From: Stenotrophomonas maltophilia
Lineage (GTDB): Bacteria > Pseudomonadota > Gammaproteobacteria > Xanthomonadales > Xanthomonadaceae
DNA: 64,000 bases
Assembly: GCF_001676385.1 (NCBI RefSeq)
Contig: NZ_LYVJ01000012.1
Span: 90,861 to 154,860 of the forward strand
Reading direction: 5' to 3'
Part shown: positions 28,252 to 36,440 of the stretch, in pieces
How the letters are laid out: every line of letters starts with the position of its first letter
How positions within the stretch are numbered: position 1 is the stretch's first letter
The notes under the pieces: generated by a model
What the model was told of the DNA's origin: nothing
The model's input: only the letters and a program-made list of their open reading frames with translations
Database searches by the model: none
Made by a program: the position numbers and the translations under genes

Positions 28252-29598
28252 TTACGCCCCACCCTTGAGGATCACTTCGGCCAGGCGATCATAGTCGCCA
28301 CCGAAATGATGATCGCCTGGCAGCTCCACCTTCTTCACGCCGTCATTGGCCGGCAGGTCCGGGCACAGAGCGTCCTCATCCTTGTCGCCGTACACACACA
28401 GCGTTTTTCCCGCCGGCAGCCTGGCCACTTCCGGCGCGATCGGCAGGCCATCGCCGCCGCCGCCCAGCCAGTTGCTGACATGGAACTCGAAGTCGGCCTT
28501 CCTGCCCACCGACAGGAGCACGATGCGCTCCAGCGCGTCGCGGGTACCGGCGTCGAGCTGGTTGATCGTGGCCGGCAGCACGTCAGCCCCCTGCGAGAAG
28601 CCGATCAGCATCACCTTGTCGCGGTGCCACTGCTGGCGATAGTGGTCGATGATCTTCTGCAGGTCACCAGCAAAGCCTTTCGGCGTGCGTTCGCTCCAGA
28701 AGTAGCGCAGCGAATCGATGCCGACCACGGCCACGCCGTGCTCGTTGAGCGACGACGCCACGTCCTTGTCCAAGCCGGCCCAGCCACCGTCGCCGGATAC
28801 GAACACGGCCAACGTGTCACCGTTGCCGGTCGCCGGTACTTCCACCACAGGCAACCCCTTCAGCGCGGCCGGTGGCGGCGCCAGGCTGACACCGGCCTGC
28901 GCCCCCATCACCCGCGCCGCCGCCACCAGGCCCGGTGACGCGTCGCCGCGCGCGGTGCGCTTGAACTCGCGTGCCATCGCCACCTGCTGCACGAACCGGC
29001 TGGCCTCACCCGCCTTGCAGCCGTGGTCGCCGGCCGCACTCAACCATGGGAAGTTGAGTTCGGCAGGCTGGAGTTTGTTGTGCTTCACACCATCGCCGCA
29101 GACCATGCGCTCGTGGTTGTGGTCCGGGCAGAAGCCGGTGGTCAACAGGCCGGCGAACACCTGGGTGTCAGCCTGCGCGGCCACCGAGTAAGCCAGTTCG
29201 GCCCCTTCACCGTCGCCTCCAACCAGCGGCAGGTGGTAGCCGGGCAGATGCAGGGCCGCCTGCAGCCAGCGCGAGAAATTCTCGACGTCGCCGGAACCGA
29301 ACGAACAGGTCGGGTCACCCTCACGCTTGAGCACCCCGCGCAGGTGCGCGATGTCCACCGCCGCGACCATCGCGCCATCGGCACGCAGGGCCTCGATCGG
29401 CAAGCGGCTGGTATCGCCGCCGGCGCTGGGTTCGTGGAACCAGATCACCACCCGCTGCGGCGTTCCCGACGGCATATGCACCGGAATCTGTTCGAACCGC
29501 CCGTGGCTGAACTGCTGCACGGTCGCTGCCGCCGCTGCCGGCAGCGCGGCCAGCGCCAGCACCACACCCATTGCCCTGCCCAGCCCTGCTCGCTTCAT
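28252..29598 (-). CDS. VirJ/AcvB-type virulence factor family protein (alpha/beta hydrolase)
   Basis: A 448-residue exported protein: signal peptide 1-24, an N-terminal domain with VVIWFHEPSAGGDTS, and a C-terminal VirJ alpha/beta-hydrolase domain (VFVSGDGGWAGLDKDVA, nucleophile elbow GFSQGAD, closing LPGDHHFGGDYDRLAEV with the catalytic His). In Agrobacterium and Rhizobium, AcvB/VirJ proteins hydrolyse lysyl-phosphatidylglycerol in the periplasm and are linked to an MprF homologue. Here the gene converges on mprF, which supports the same job. The start at 29598 (MKRAGLGRAM) puts the signal peptide at the N terminus. Confidence 0.88.
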   Translation of the reverse strand: MKRAGLGRAMGVVLALAALPAAAAATVQQFSHGRFEQIPVHMPSGTPQRVVIWFHEPSAGGDTSRLPIEALRADGAMVAAVDIAHLRGVLKREGDPTCSFGSGDVENFSRWLQAALHLPGYHLPLVGGDGEGAELAYSVAAQADTQVFAGLLTTGFCPDHNHERMVCGDGVKHNKLQPAELNFPWLSAAGDHGCKAGEASRFVQQVAMAREFKRTARGDASPGLVAAARVMGAQAGVSLAPPPAALKGLPVVEVPATGNGDTLAVFVSGDGGWAGLDKDVASSLNEHGVAVVGIDSLRYFWSERTPKGFAGDLQKIIDHYRQQWHRDKVMLIGFSQGADVLPATINQLDAGTRDALERIVLLSVGRKADFEFHVSNWLGGGGDGLPIAPEVARLPAGKTLCVYGDKDEDALCPDLPANDGVKKVELPGDHHFGGDYDRLAEVILKGGA

Positions 29599-29676
29599 GT
29601 CGCGTCCCCAATGGAATGCGCACACGATACGCCGCCCTCGCGTGCACGGCACGTACCGCTGCAGGCCGTTGGGCTT

Positions 29677-30294
29677 TCAGCAGGCCGCGGCGCGACGACT
29701 TCGCCGATACAGCGCCAGCGCCAGATACAGCAGCCAACCCACGATCACCGCGATCACCACCTTCTGGCCCAGCCCGCGCGGTGGCCCGCCACGCCACAGC
29801 ACATGCAGCCACAGCAGCACGAAGGCCAGCCAGGCCCAGCCCCAGAGCAGGCCCGCGGCGGACTGCCAGCCCGGTTCGCGGCGCAGGTACCACGCCTGCA
29901 GCAGCATGCCGACGCTGGCACACAGGAACGCGGTATTGGCTGCCAGCCCATGGATGAACGGCGCCAACAGCGGCGTCGCCTCCGGCAGCCAGCTGTCACC
30001 GATGGCGACCGTAGCCAGGCCCAGCGCCGACACGGTGAACAACAGCGGTGCGGCCGCGCTGCGGCGCGGCCCGATGCTGCCGCGATACAGCGCCAGGCCG
30101 AGCACGGCGATGGACAGCGCCAGCAGGCAGTATGCGCTGCGCAGTGCCAATCCCCATGGGCCATGCAGGTACAGGCTCAAGGTGGCCCGCACCCAGTCCA
30201 GGTCGGTGCGCGCGAACTGGGTCCACAGTGCGGTGGCCACGAACAGCAACAAGGCCACCAGTGCCAGCAACGCCGCCGGGCGGGCACGGCTCAT
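29677..30294 (-). CDS. DUF998 family integral membrane protein (second member)
   Basis: A 205-residue protein with about six TM helices, starting MSRARPAALLALVALLLFVA. The extracellular loop ARTDLDWVRATLSLYLHGPW is typical of DUF998, as is the late GLAANTAFLCASVGMLLQAW. Function unknown. Its ATG overlaps the stop of the small oxidoreductase-like gene (ATGA), so both are made from one message. It is a distant relative of the protein at 4803-5402. Confidence 0.78.
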   Translation of the reverse strand: MSRARPAALLALVALLLFVATALWTQFARTDLDWVRATLSLYLHGPWGLALRSAYCLLALSIAVLGLALYRGSIGPRRSAAAPLLFTVSALGLATVAIGDSWLPEATPLLAPFIHGLAANTAFLCASVGMLLQAWYLRREPGWQSAAGLLWGWAWLAFVLLWLHVLWRGGPPRGLGQKVVIAVIVGWLLYLALALYRRSRRAAAC

Positions 30295-30464
30295 GGCGTC
30301 GCCTCCGGGTGCCGCTGCTTCCACTCCTCCAGCGCCTTGCGATAGCGCTGCAGCTCCTCGGCATAGAGATCGAGCACGCACAGCGGGCAACCACTGCCAC
30401 AGCACTCGTTGGGGCCGGGCGCTTCCGGTGGTAACGGACGGGGATCGGGATCGGGAACAGGCAC
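30291..30464 (-). CDS. Small oxidoreductase-like domain protein, 57 residues
   Basis: A short gene with a GTG start. The product has a Pro/Asp-rich N terminus (VPVPDPDPRPLPPEAP) followed by GPNECCGSGCPLCVLDLYAE and ELQRYRKALEEWKQRHPE. The pattern NECCGSGCxxCVxDxYxxEL matches the 'oxidoreductase-like' domain (Pfam Oxidored-like), found as a stand-alone protein in bacteria and fused in eukaryotes. The four cysteines may bind metal or form disulfides; the function is unproven. The stop overlaps the ATG of the DUF998 gene. The GTG at 30464 is the most likely start; none further upstream is convincing. Confidence 0.72.
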   Translation of the reverse strand: MPVPDPDPRPLPPEAPGPNECCGSGCPLCVLDLYAEELQRYRKALEEWKQRHPEATP

Positions 30465-30512
30465 GGTTGGAGCAACGATCAGTGGATATGGGCCCCAGTG
30501 TACCGGGCTGGC

Positions 30513-31115
30513 TCAGGGACCCAGCTGACGGCGCAGGTTTTCGCGGGCGGCCGCATCCAGGCGCTGGTGGAAGAACTCGCTGAGAAAGATCCGGGGCGCA
30601 CGCAGCAGGCCCTGCAGGAAACGGCGGCGCCCGGCGCGATACAGGAATCCCGGCACCACGCCCTTGTACTCTTCGGCCACGCCGCGGTCGTACGCGGTGA
30701 ACTCTGGTTCCGGTGCCGCCAGGATCGCCATGTCGCAATCCAGGAACAGGGCCGCCTCGGCATCCACATCGTCCGGACCGAGCTCGCCATGGCGGGCCGT
30801 CAGCAGGATCAGCTGCTCGACCCGGGCGGCATCGACCATGGCCAGTTCCGGTGCCTGGCTGATCACCTGCATCGCGAGCTGCGCCGAACGCGCTTCGTTG
30901 TCCTTGCGCCCGGCCTGGTAGATCGCGTCGTGGTAAAGCACGGCCAGGTAGACCTCGGCCGGCTGCTGCCATCCCGGACCGTCGGCCACGTCCTGGCAGT
31001 GCTGCAGCACTGCACGCACATGGCCGAAATGGTGATAGGCCCGTGGCGGCGTTGCATAGCTGTCCTGCAATGCCTGCCACTGCGCCGGAGCAAGCGTCAA
31101 CGGTTGGAAGTCCAT
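30513..31115 (-). CDS. HD-domain protein, predicted metal-dependent phosphohydrolase
   Basis: A 200-residue protein starting MDFQPLTLAPAQWQALQDSY. The residues HHFGHVRAVLQHC, then LAVLYHDAIYQAGRKDNEA and LILLTARHG, give the spaced H...HD...D pattern of the HD superfamily with bound metal. The C-terminal part (RRFLQGLLRAPRIFLSEFF) is amphipathic. Proteins of this type are annotated as HD-like with no known substrate. I chose the ATG at 31115 over one 15 codons upstream because conservation appears to begin there. Confidence 0.8.
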   Translation of the reverse strand: MDFQPLTLAPAQWQALQDSYATPPRAYHHFGHVRAVLQHCQDVADGPGWQQPAEVYLAVLYHDAIYQAGRKDNEARSAQLAMQVISQAPELAMVDAARVEQLILLTARHGELGPDDVDAEAALFLDCDMAILAAPEPEFTAYDRGVAEEYKGVVPGFLYRAGRRRFLQGLLRAPRIFLSEFFHQRLDAAARENLRRQLGP

Positions 31116-31344
31116 GGCCGGATCATCCTGCCTGGATCGGCGCCAGGCAAGCTGGCACATTTTTCATCACGCACTCACGAGGCCCGCCACGCGAGGCCTG
31201 GACACGGTTGTCCACAGGTTTGTCGAGCGCCGGTCCACACCGGTTGTGGATGAATGGGCCGATCGGCTGGAGGTGGATGCGGCGGCCGGTTGACGGGACT
31301 ACACTCATCGCAGGCGGGAGCGCCCGCCACTGCCGGGAGCCGTC

Positions 31345-32508
31345 ATGTACCGTCCTGCCGTCCATTGCCTGGCCCTGTTGCTGCTTGCCGTCTGCGCCCC
31401 CGCACTGGCCGTGGATGACGCTCGTCCGCCCGCTCCTGCGGGCGTGGTCACCGCGCCCACCATCCTCGTCTCCGCATCACGCGTGCCGACGCCGGAAGAA
31501 GTGTTCGCTATTCCAGCGGACATGCATGCGATGCTGCAGAAGCAGGTGATCCAGCGCAGCTACTCCCGCGAGCAGCGCCTGCAGGCACTGGTGGAGATGT
31601 TGTTCGACCAGCATGGGCTGGACCTGCAGTACGACGCCGACGCGACCTACACCGTCAGCGAAATATGGCAGCACCGCCGCGCCAACTGCCTGGCCTTTAC
31701 CCTGCTGTTCGTCACGCTTGCGCGCGAGGCCGGCATCCAGGCCCGCGTGCAGGAGGTCGGCCGCGTGGTGTCGTGGTACCAGGACCAGCAGGCCGGCGTG
31801 GTCTACAACGTCGGGCACGTCAATGCCGGCGTCGACATCGGAGGTCGTTTCGGTACGGTCGACCTGGATCGCAACGTGCTCTACGACCGTCGTGGCCCGG
31901 TTCCCGTCAGCCGCGCACGGGCACTGGCGCACTTCTACAACAACCGTGGCGCCGACCAGCTCGCCCAGGGCGACCTGGCCGGCGCGCGCGCCTTCCTCGA
32001 TGCTTCGCTGGCACAGGACAGTACCTTCGCTCCGGCCTGGAACAACCTTGGCGTACTTGCGCATCGCCAAGGCGACAACATCGAGGCAAGGCTGGCGCTG
32101 GACAGGTCGCTGCAACTGGACGGACGCCAGAATGCAGCGTTGTCCAATGCGTCGGCATTGTTCCGCAGCCTGGGCATGACGGCGCAGGCACAAGCGCTGG
32201 AGCGCAGGCTGGAATCACTGAAGAGCGAAGATCCCTTCGCGCAGTACATGCTCGGCACCACGGCCGAACGCGCAGGGCAGCTGGACGTGGCGATCCGCCA
32301 CTACCGGCGCGCGGTCCGCCTCTACGACACCGCGCATCAGTTCCATTTCGGGCTGGCCCGCGCCTACTTCCTCGCCGGCCAGCTCAAGCGCGCCGATCAT
32401 GAACTGCTGCGCGCGCAGGAACTTGGCGGGGCTCCCGAACAGGCGCGCTACCAGGCCAAGCTGGACAGCCTGGCCCGCTGGCGCGCGCAGCAGCAGGCCC
32501 GGCGTTGA
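31345..32508 (+). CDS. Exported transglutaminase-like protein with TPR repeats
   Basis: A 387-residue exported protein: signal peptide 1-22, then a transglutaminase-core domain with the Cys in RANCLAFTLLFVTLAREAGI, His in GHVNAGVDIGG and Asp in GTVDLDRNVL, an intact Cys-His-Asp triad. From about residue 195 come four or five TPR units (FYNNRGADQLAQGDLAGARA, then APAWNNLGVLAHRQGDNIEA and QYMLGTTAERAGQLDVAIRH). A periplasmic peptidase-like or scaffold role is plausible, but the substrate is unknown. The 229-base upstream gap carries inverted-repeat-rich, GC-rich sequence and no other gene. Confidence 0.83.
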   Translation: MYRPAVHCLALLLLAVCAPALAVDDARPPAPAGVVTAPTILVSASRVPTPEEVFAIPADMHAMLQKQVIQRSYSREQRLQALVEMLFDQHGLDLQYDADATYTVSEIWQHRRANCLAFTLLFVTLAREAGIQARVQEVGRVVSWYQDQQAGVVYNVGHVNAGVDIGGRFGTVDLDRNVLYDRRGPVPVSRARALAHFYNNRGADQLAQGDLAGARAFLDASLAQDSTFAPAWNNLGVLAHRQGDNIEARLALDRSLQLDGRQNAALSNASALFRSLGMTAQAQALERRLESLKSEDPFAQYMLGTTAERAGQLDVAIRHYRRAVRLYDTAHQFHFGLARAYFLAGQLKRADHELLRAQELGGAPEQARYQAKLDSLARWRAQQQARR

Positions 32509-32514
32509 CGCCGA

Positions 32515-32850
32515 TCAGGCCTTCTTGAGGAAGCAGGTCTTCAGGACCAGGCCCTTGATCTTGTCCGAGTTGCCTTCGATGTGCTCGGCATCGTCCTCGA
32601 CCAGGCGGATGTTCCGGATCACGGTGCCCTGCTTGAGCGGAATCGAGGAGCCTTTCACTTTCAGGTCCTTGATCACGGTGACGGTGTCACCGGCCTGCAG
32701 GGTATTGCCGTTGCTGTCACGCACGACCAGGGCCGGGCCGGAGGCTTCTTCGGCGGTCCACTCGAAGCCACAATCGGCGCAGATCCACAGCGCGCCATCG
32801 GCATAGGTGTTTTCCAGGGTGCACTGCGGGCAAGCGGGGGCGGACGACAT
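32515..32850 (-). CDS. yjdM: Zinc-ribbon protein YjdM (PhnA family)
   Basis: A 111-residue protein: N-terminal zinc ribbon CPQCTLENTY with second pair CADCGFEW, then the PhnA/YjdM beta domain (VVRDSNGNTLQAGDTVTVIK, then DLKVKGSSIPLKQGTVIRNI and CFLKKA at the end). Named PhnA for its location near phosphonate genes in E. coli, but phosphonate function is not supported; the role is unknown. The start at 32850 is 5 codons inside the longest frame. Confidence 0.92.
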   Translation of the reverse strand: MSSAPACPQCTLENTYADGALWICADCGFEWTAEEASGPALVVRDSNGNTLQAGDTVTVIKDLKVKGSSIPLKQGTVIRNIRLVEDDAEHIEGNSDKIKGLVLKTCFLKKA

Positions 32851-33027
32851 TGGCAAGTACCTCAAAGTGGATCAACAGCCACCATTGTAACCGCCCGGCC
32901 CACGCACCCATGCGGCCGCATGCCATCCGGTGCTGCCCAGGCCTGGCGCGGGGTTGGGGCAGCGGAACTTGCAGTCCACAGCGAACTGCAGCAGAGTGCG
33001 CGGCCCCTGATCGTCCCGGAACTCTCC

Positions 33028-34389
33028 ATGCGCCTCGGCATCGACTTCGGAACCAGCAACTCCGCCGCTGCCATCGTCCGCGACGGGCGGCTGCTCCCGA
33101 TCCGCTTCGGCAACGCCGAGCAGTTCCGCACCAGCGTGTACTTCCCCGGCGTGGTACCCGACCCGGACGATTTCCAGCTCGATGAGGGCCAGGAACACCA
33201 GTTGCAGCAGATGATCGACAGCGCCGCGCGTGCAGCGCGGGCCGCCGGCCACGAACGCCCGGCGCAGGCCCTGCGCCGCGAGGCCCTGCGTGCCCTGCGC
33301 CGCGAGTGGATGGAAGCGCGTGCGGGCGAGGCCCGTAGCGCCAGCGACCTGCTGCAGAACGCGATCTATGGCGACGACGCGCTGGAAGCCTACTTCGAGG
33401 AACACGAGGGCAACCTGGTGCAGAGCCCGAAGTCGATGCTCGGCTACAACCTGCACCCACGCGCGAAGCAGACCATCACCGGCATCGCCGCCCACATCCT
33501 CGAACACATCCGGCTGACCGCCAGCGCACAGCTCGGCCAGCCGCTGCGCACTGCCCTGCTGGGCCGCCCGGTGCAGTTCCGCAGTTCGATCGGCGAGGCC
33601 GGCAACGCCCAGGCGCTGGACATCCTGCGTGAAGCCGCCGCCCAGGCCGGATTCGACCAGATCGATTTCCTCGAGGAACCGGCTGCGGCGGCCATGCACT
33701 ACCACGCTGAAAGCCACGACCGGCACGAGGCGGTGATCGTCGACATCGGCGGCGGTACCACCGACATCGCCCACGCCGAGGTGGGTGGCGATGCGGCGCC
33801 GCGCATCCACCGCGCCTGGGGCATCGCTCGCGGTGGTACCGATATCGACCTGGCGTTGAGCCTGTCCAGCTACATGCCGCTGTTCGGGCGGGGCGTCACC
33901 CGCGTGCCGGCCCACCACTACGTGGAAGCGGCCACCGTGCAGGACATGACCCGCCAGCGCGATTTCCGCCAGCACAGGTATGACCAGGTTGATGCCCCGT
34001 GGGGCGCGCGCCTGCAGGCCCTTCAGGATGCCGGCAATACCGCGCGCCTGTATCGCGACGTCGAGCGCGCCAAGATCGCCCTGAGCGCTGCCAGCGAGCA
34101 CCGCAGCACGCTGGACTACATCGCCCGCGACCTGCATGCCGACAGCACTGCCGAAGGCCTGGCCGCCGCCGCCCATGGCTACCTGGAGCAGATCCGGGAA
34201 CTGCTGGCCCAGGTCCGCGGTGACATCGGGGGCGACCCGGACGCGGTGTTCCTGACCGGCGGCATGTCCCGCGCCGGTTACCTGCGCCAAGCGGTGGCCG
34301 CAGCCTTCCCGGGGGCGCGCGTGGTTCATGGCGAACCCTCGCTGGGCGTGGTCCAGGGCTTGGCGCTGGCGGCGGCCAGCCAGGATTAA
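33028..34389 (+). CDS. Hsp70-family chaperone, YegD-like
   Basis: A 453-residue actin/Hsp70-fold ATPase, the length of E. coli YegD (450). The phosphate-1 loop is MRLGIDFGTSNSAAAIVRDG, the central motif is VIVDIGGGTTDIAHAEVGGD, and the adenosine motif is VFLTGGMSRAGYL. It has the nucleotide-binding domain but lacks the substrate-binding domain of DnaK, as YegD does. YegD-type proteins are not well characterised. Divergent from yjdM across a 177-base gap. Confidence 0.9.
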   Translation: MRLGIDFGTSNSAAAIVRDGRLLPIRFGNAEQFRTSVYFPGVVPDPDDFQLDEGQEHQLQQMIDSAARAARAAGHERPAQALRREALRALRREWMEARAGEARSASDLLQNAIYGDDALEAYFEEHEGNLVQSPKSMLGYNLHPRAKQTITGIAAHILEHIRLTASAQLGQPLRTALLGRPVQFRSSIGEAGNAQALDILREAAAQAGFDQIDFLEEPAAAAMHYHAESHDRHEAVIVDIGGGTTDIAHAEVGGDAAPRIHRAWGIARGGTDIDLALSLSSYMPLFGRGVTRVPAHHYVEAATVQDMTRQRDFRQHRYDQVDAPWGARLQALQDAGNTARLYRDVERAKIALSAASEHRSTLDYIARDLHADSTAEGLAAAAHGYLEQIRELLAQVRGDIGGDPDAVFLTGGMSRAGYLRQAVAAAFPGARVVHGEPSLGVVQGLALAAASQD

Positions 34390-34525
34390 CAAAACGTTAC
34401 GCGCTCTAAGTTACTCTTGGTCGGCTAGACCCCCGCTGCACCTTCCATCGGCCGCGCCGGTGTGTGTCCACCGTGCAGCCCGGCCCGCCCTGCGGGCCTA
34501 GCGGCCATGCCTTCCTGGCTCGTTC

Positions 34526-34912
34526 ATGGTCCGCGCACCACCCGAGCCGCCATCGAGACCCGCTTTGGGCACCCGCCAGGCCCCTGAGGCCTTACAACCT
34601 GACGCAGCACCTGCACCCATCGACTGCCGCCGTTGTGACGCGGTCTGTTGCCGTTTGCCCGTGCTGCTGCAGCCCGGCGACCAAGTGCCCGGCCAGTTCC
34701 TGTCGCGTGACGCCCACGGCCGTGCGGTGATGGCACGCAACGAGGAGGGCTGGTGCGCGGCGATCGATCCCTATCACCTGCGCTGCACGATCTATCCGCA
34801 GCGTCCGGCGATCTGCCGCCAGTTTTCGATGGGCGGCGACGACTGCCGCCGCGAGCGGCAGGACTACCTGCGCCAGGCCGACGCCTGTGCGCTTTCCTCC
34901 CCTTCCACCTGA
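34526..34912 (+). CDS. YkgJ family cysteine cluster protein
   Basis: A 128-residue protein. The motif DCRRCDAVCCRLPVLLQP, then GWCAAIDPYHLRCTIYPQRPAICRQF, gives the CxxCxxxCC...C...C pattern of the YkgJ family, expected to bind an Fe-S or zinc cluster. The first 30 residues are Pro/Ala-rich and may not be part of the protein. Function unknown. Followed 11 bases later by a 60-residue basic protein. Confidence 0.82.
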   Translation: MVRAPPEPPSRPALGTRQAPEALQPDAAPAPIDCRRCDAVCCRLPVLLQPGDQVPGQFLSRDAHGRAVMARNEEGWCAAIDPYHLRCTIYPQRPAICRQFSMGGDDCRRERQDYLRQADACALSSPST

Positions 34913-34923
34913 CAGGAGCAACC

Positions 34924-35106
34924 ATGCCCCGCAAGGCAAAGACCCCCGCGAAGGCCAGCAACAGCATCCGCAGCGAACGCAAGGGCGCGGCCGCCAGCAC
35001 CGTGGTCAGCAGCGATTCGATCGCTTCGGACCTGGCAGCGTTCCGCAAGGCCGGTGGCAAGATCGAAGTCCTCGGTACCACCTGGGCGCTGAAGAAAGCC
35101 GGCTGA
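34924..35106 (+). CDS. Small basic protein, 60 residues, unknown function
   Basis: A short gene with a good ribosome site (cctgacaggagcaacc before ATG). The product begins MPRKAKTPAKASNSIRSERK, is Lys/Arg/Ser/Ala-rich at the N terminus, and ends with a hydrophobic beta-rich segment (DLAAFRKAGGKIEVLGTTWA). I do not recognise a family. It is cotranscribed with the YkgJ-type gene upstream. The basic start may bind nucleic acid, which is inference. Confidence 0.65.
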   Translation: MPRKAKTPAKASNSIRSERKGAAASTVVSSDSIASDLAAFRKAGGKIEVLGTTWALKKAG

Positions 35107-35117
35107 CCCACCTCCGA

Positions 35118-35140
35118 CCGCGGCGGCGCTGCCGCCGCGG
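35118..35140 (+). terminator. GC-rich hairpin after the small basic gene
   Basis: A perfect 10-bp stem ccgcggcggc/gct/gccgccgcgg, 11 bases after the stop. No T-run, so termination by itself is uncertain. The rest of the 283-base gap to mscS holds a short gatgcg tandem (about 35197-35213) and nothing else I can support. Confidence 0.4.
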
Positions 35141-35389
35141 CCTGCCGGACCGTGTCCAGCGGTCCAGGCATACCTGCACCTTGCCCGATTGCGAGTGGAT
35201 GCGGATGCGGATGCCTCCCTCTCCGCCGCCCGGCCCCGCATGAGGTGCCTGCGTGGGCGCTAGCGCGATCGCTTCGCCTGTCCGCCGCCACGGTTGATCG
35301 AACCGCTGGAACGGCCTGGACTGCGCGGGTCGAATCCCTTGTCCGCGGCGGGTAACATCGGGAACCGTTTCTGCCTCCGTAGTCGTCCC

Positions 35390-35983
35390 ATGATGTTGTC
35401 GTTGAAGGATCACCTGCCTCCCTGGACCCACCCATGGCTGCATGACGTGGGTATTGCCGCGAAGATCCTGCTGACCCTGCTGGCTGCATGGCTGCTGCGG
35501 GTGCTGGCACGACGTTTGATCCGCCGCTTCGCCGAGCACTACACGCTGCCGCCTGAAATGGCGATGGGCGCACGCCGGATCACCAGCTTCCTGGTGTACT
35601 TCAGTGCTCTGCTGTACATCCTCAGCCTGCTCGGCGCATCGCCGTCGGTGCTGTGGACCGCCTTTACCGGCTTTGCCGCCGTAGGTGCGGTGGCATTCTT
35701 TGCCGCCTGGAGCGTGCTCTCCAACATCTTCTGCACGCTGCTGATCTTCACCACGCGCCCGTTCCGCCTGCACGATTACATCGAAGTGCTGGAGAACGGC
35801 GAGAAGCCGGGCCTGAAGGGCCGGGTGATCGACGTGAACCTGATCTACACCACGCTGCAGGAGACCGGCGACGGCCACGAAGGCACGGTGCTGCAGCTGC
35901 CGAACAACCTGTTCTTCCAGCGCACCGTGCGCCGCTGGCGCGACCCGGCACAGGCCCCCGGCGGCATCCAGGGCGACGGTTGA
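35390..35983 (+). CDS. Small MscS-type mechanosensitive channel family protein
   Basis: A 197-residue membrane protein. TM segments lie at about 18-35 (GIAAKILLTLLAAWLL) and 60-85, and the pore helix TM3 is Ala/Gly-rich (TAFTGFAAVGAVAFFAAWSV), as in MscS. The beta domain follows with TTRPFRLHDYIEVLENGEKPG and VIDVNLIYTTLQE. It lacks the long C-terminal cage of E. coli MscS, so it is a minimal version. The start is one of two adjacent Met codons (35390, 35393). A composite repeat begins right after the stop. Confidence 0.85.
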   Translation: MMLSLKDHLPPWTHPWLHDVGIAAKILLTLLAAWLLRVLARRLIRRFAEHYTLPPEMAMGARRITSFLVYFSALLYILSLLGASPSVLWTAFTGFAAVGAVAFFAAWSVLSNIFCTLLIFTTRPFRLHDYIEVLENGEKPGLKGRVIDVNLIYTTLQETGDGHEGTVLQLPNNLFFQRTVRRWRDPAQAPGGIQGDG

Positions 35984-35995
35984 GGGTGGAGTTTT

Positions 35996-36180
35996 CGGCA
36001 GGGCTGCGCCCTGCACCTGCAGAGGCCGAAGCCGAAGCAAGATCAAGAGCGGCATTCCGTGGGATGGCGGGGCGGTGTGGGTGGTCAGGACACGCCGTAA
36101 ACCCATCCATGGGGGCTCGATGGCGCCATCCATGGCGCCAACGGTCCTGCCCACCCACACCGCCCCACCTCTGACAGATT
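35996..36180 (+). repeat. Composite intergenic repeat, copy B
   Basis: From left to right: a 17-base palindrome gcagggctgcgccctgc (35998-36014) and a gccgaa/gaagcc hexamer-like run; then the MITE-like block bounded by inverted repeats 36069-36091 (ggggcggtgtgggtgg + tcaggac) and 36144-36166 with internal gatggcgccat palindromes; then acctctgacaga. It has the same modules in the same order as copy A, read in the opposite direction. It fills most of the gene-free stretch 35984-36440 together with the SMAG pair and copy D. Confidence 0.8.
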
Positions 36181-36197
36181 CCGCGCGCTGTTGGTGG

Positions 36198-36279
36198 GTG
36201 CCGACCGTTGGTCGGCACATCTGTCAGATATCGATAGTCAAAATTGGATCCGATCCCGTGCCGACCAACGGTCGGCACC
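36198..36279. repeat. Inverted pair of SMAG-type REP hairpins
   Basis: gtgccgacc/gtt/ggtcggcac (36198-36218) and gtgccgacc/aac/ggtcggcac (36259-36279) flank about 40 AT-richer bases (atctgtcagatatcgatagt + caaaattgg). The outer sequences ttggtggg and cccacca are also inverted, so the pair is a head-to-head dimer joining composite copies B and D. Confidence 0.82.
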
Positions 36280-36432
36280 CACCATCAGCAGCAGGTTCCA
36301 ACAGATCGCGGAAATCTGTCGAAGGCGGGGTGGGTCCGGTTGAGGGGGCCAGATCACCACCCCGCCAACCCACGGAAAGCCAGCCTTTGATGTTGACGTT
36401 GCTTCTGCAGGTGCAGGGCGCAGCCCTGCCGA
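36280..36432 (-). repeat. Composite intergenic repeat, copy D (divergent)
   Basis: This has the same order as copy A, starting from the SMAG hairpin: ctgtcgaagg, then a variant inverted-repeat block (ggcggggtgggtcc... / ...caccaccccgcc, about 36312-36357), a short gttgac/gttgct run and the closing palindrome gcagggcgcagccctgc (36413-36429). The core block differs in sequence from A and B, but the module order is kept. Confidence 0.65.
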
Positions 36433-36440
36433 ATACCGCC

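Noticed and set aside
35300..35345. tRNA-like fragment (ggtcgaatccc in the mscS upstream region)
   Set aside because: It resembles a T-arm, but no acceptor stem, D arm or anticodon arm can be folded around it.
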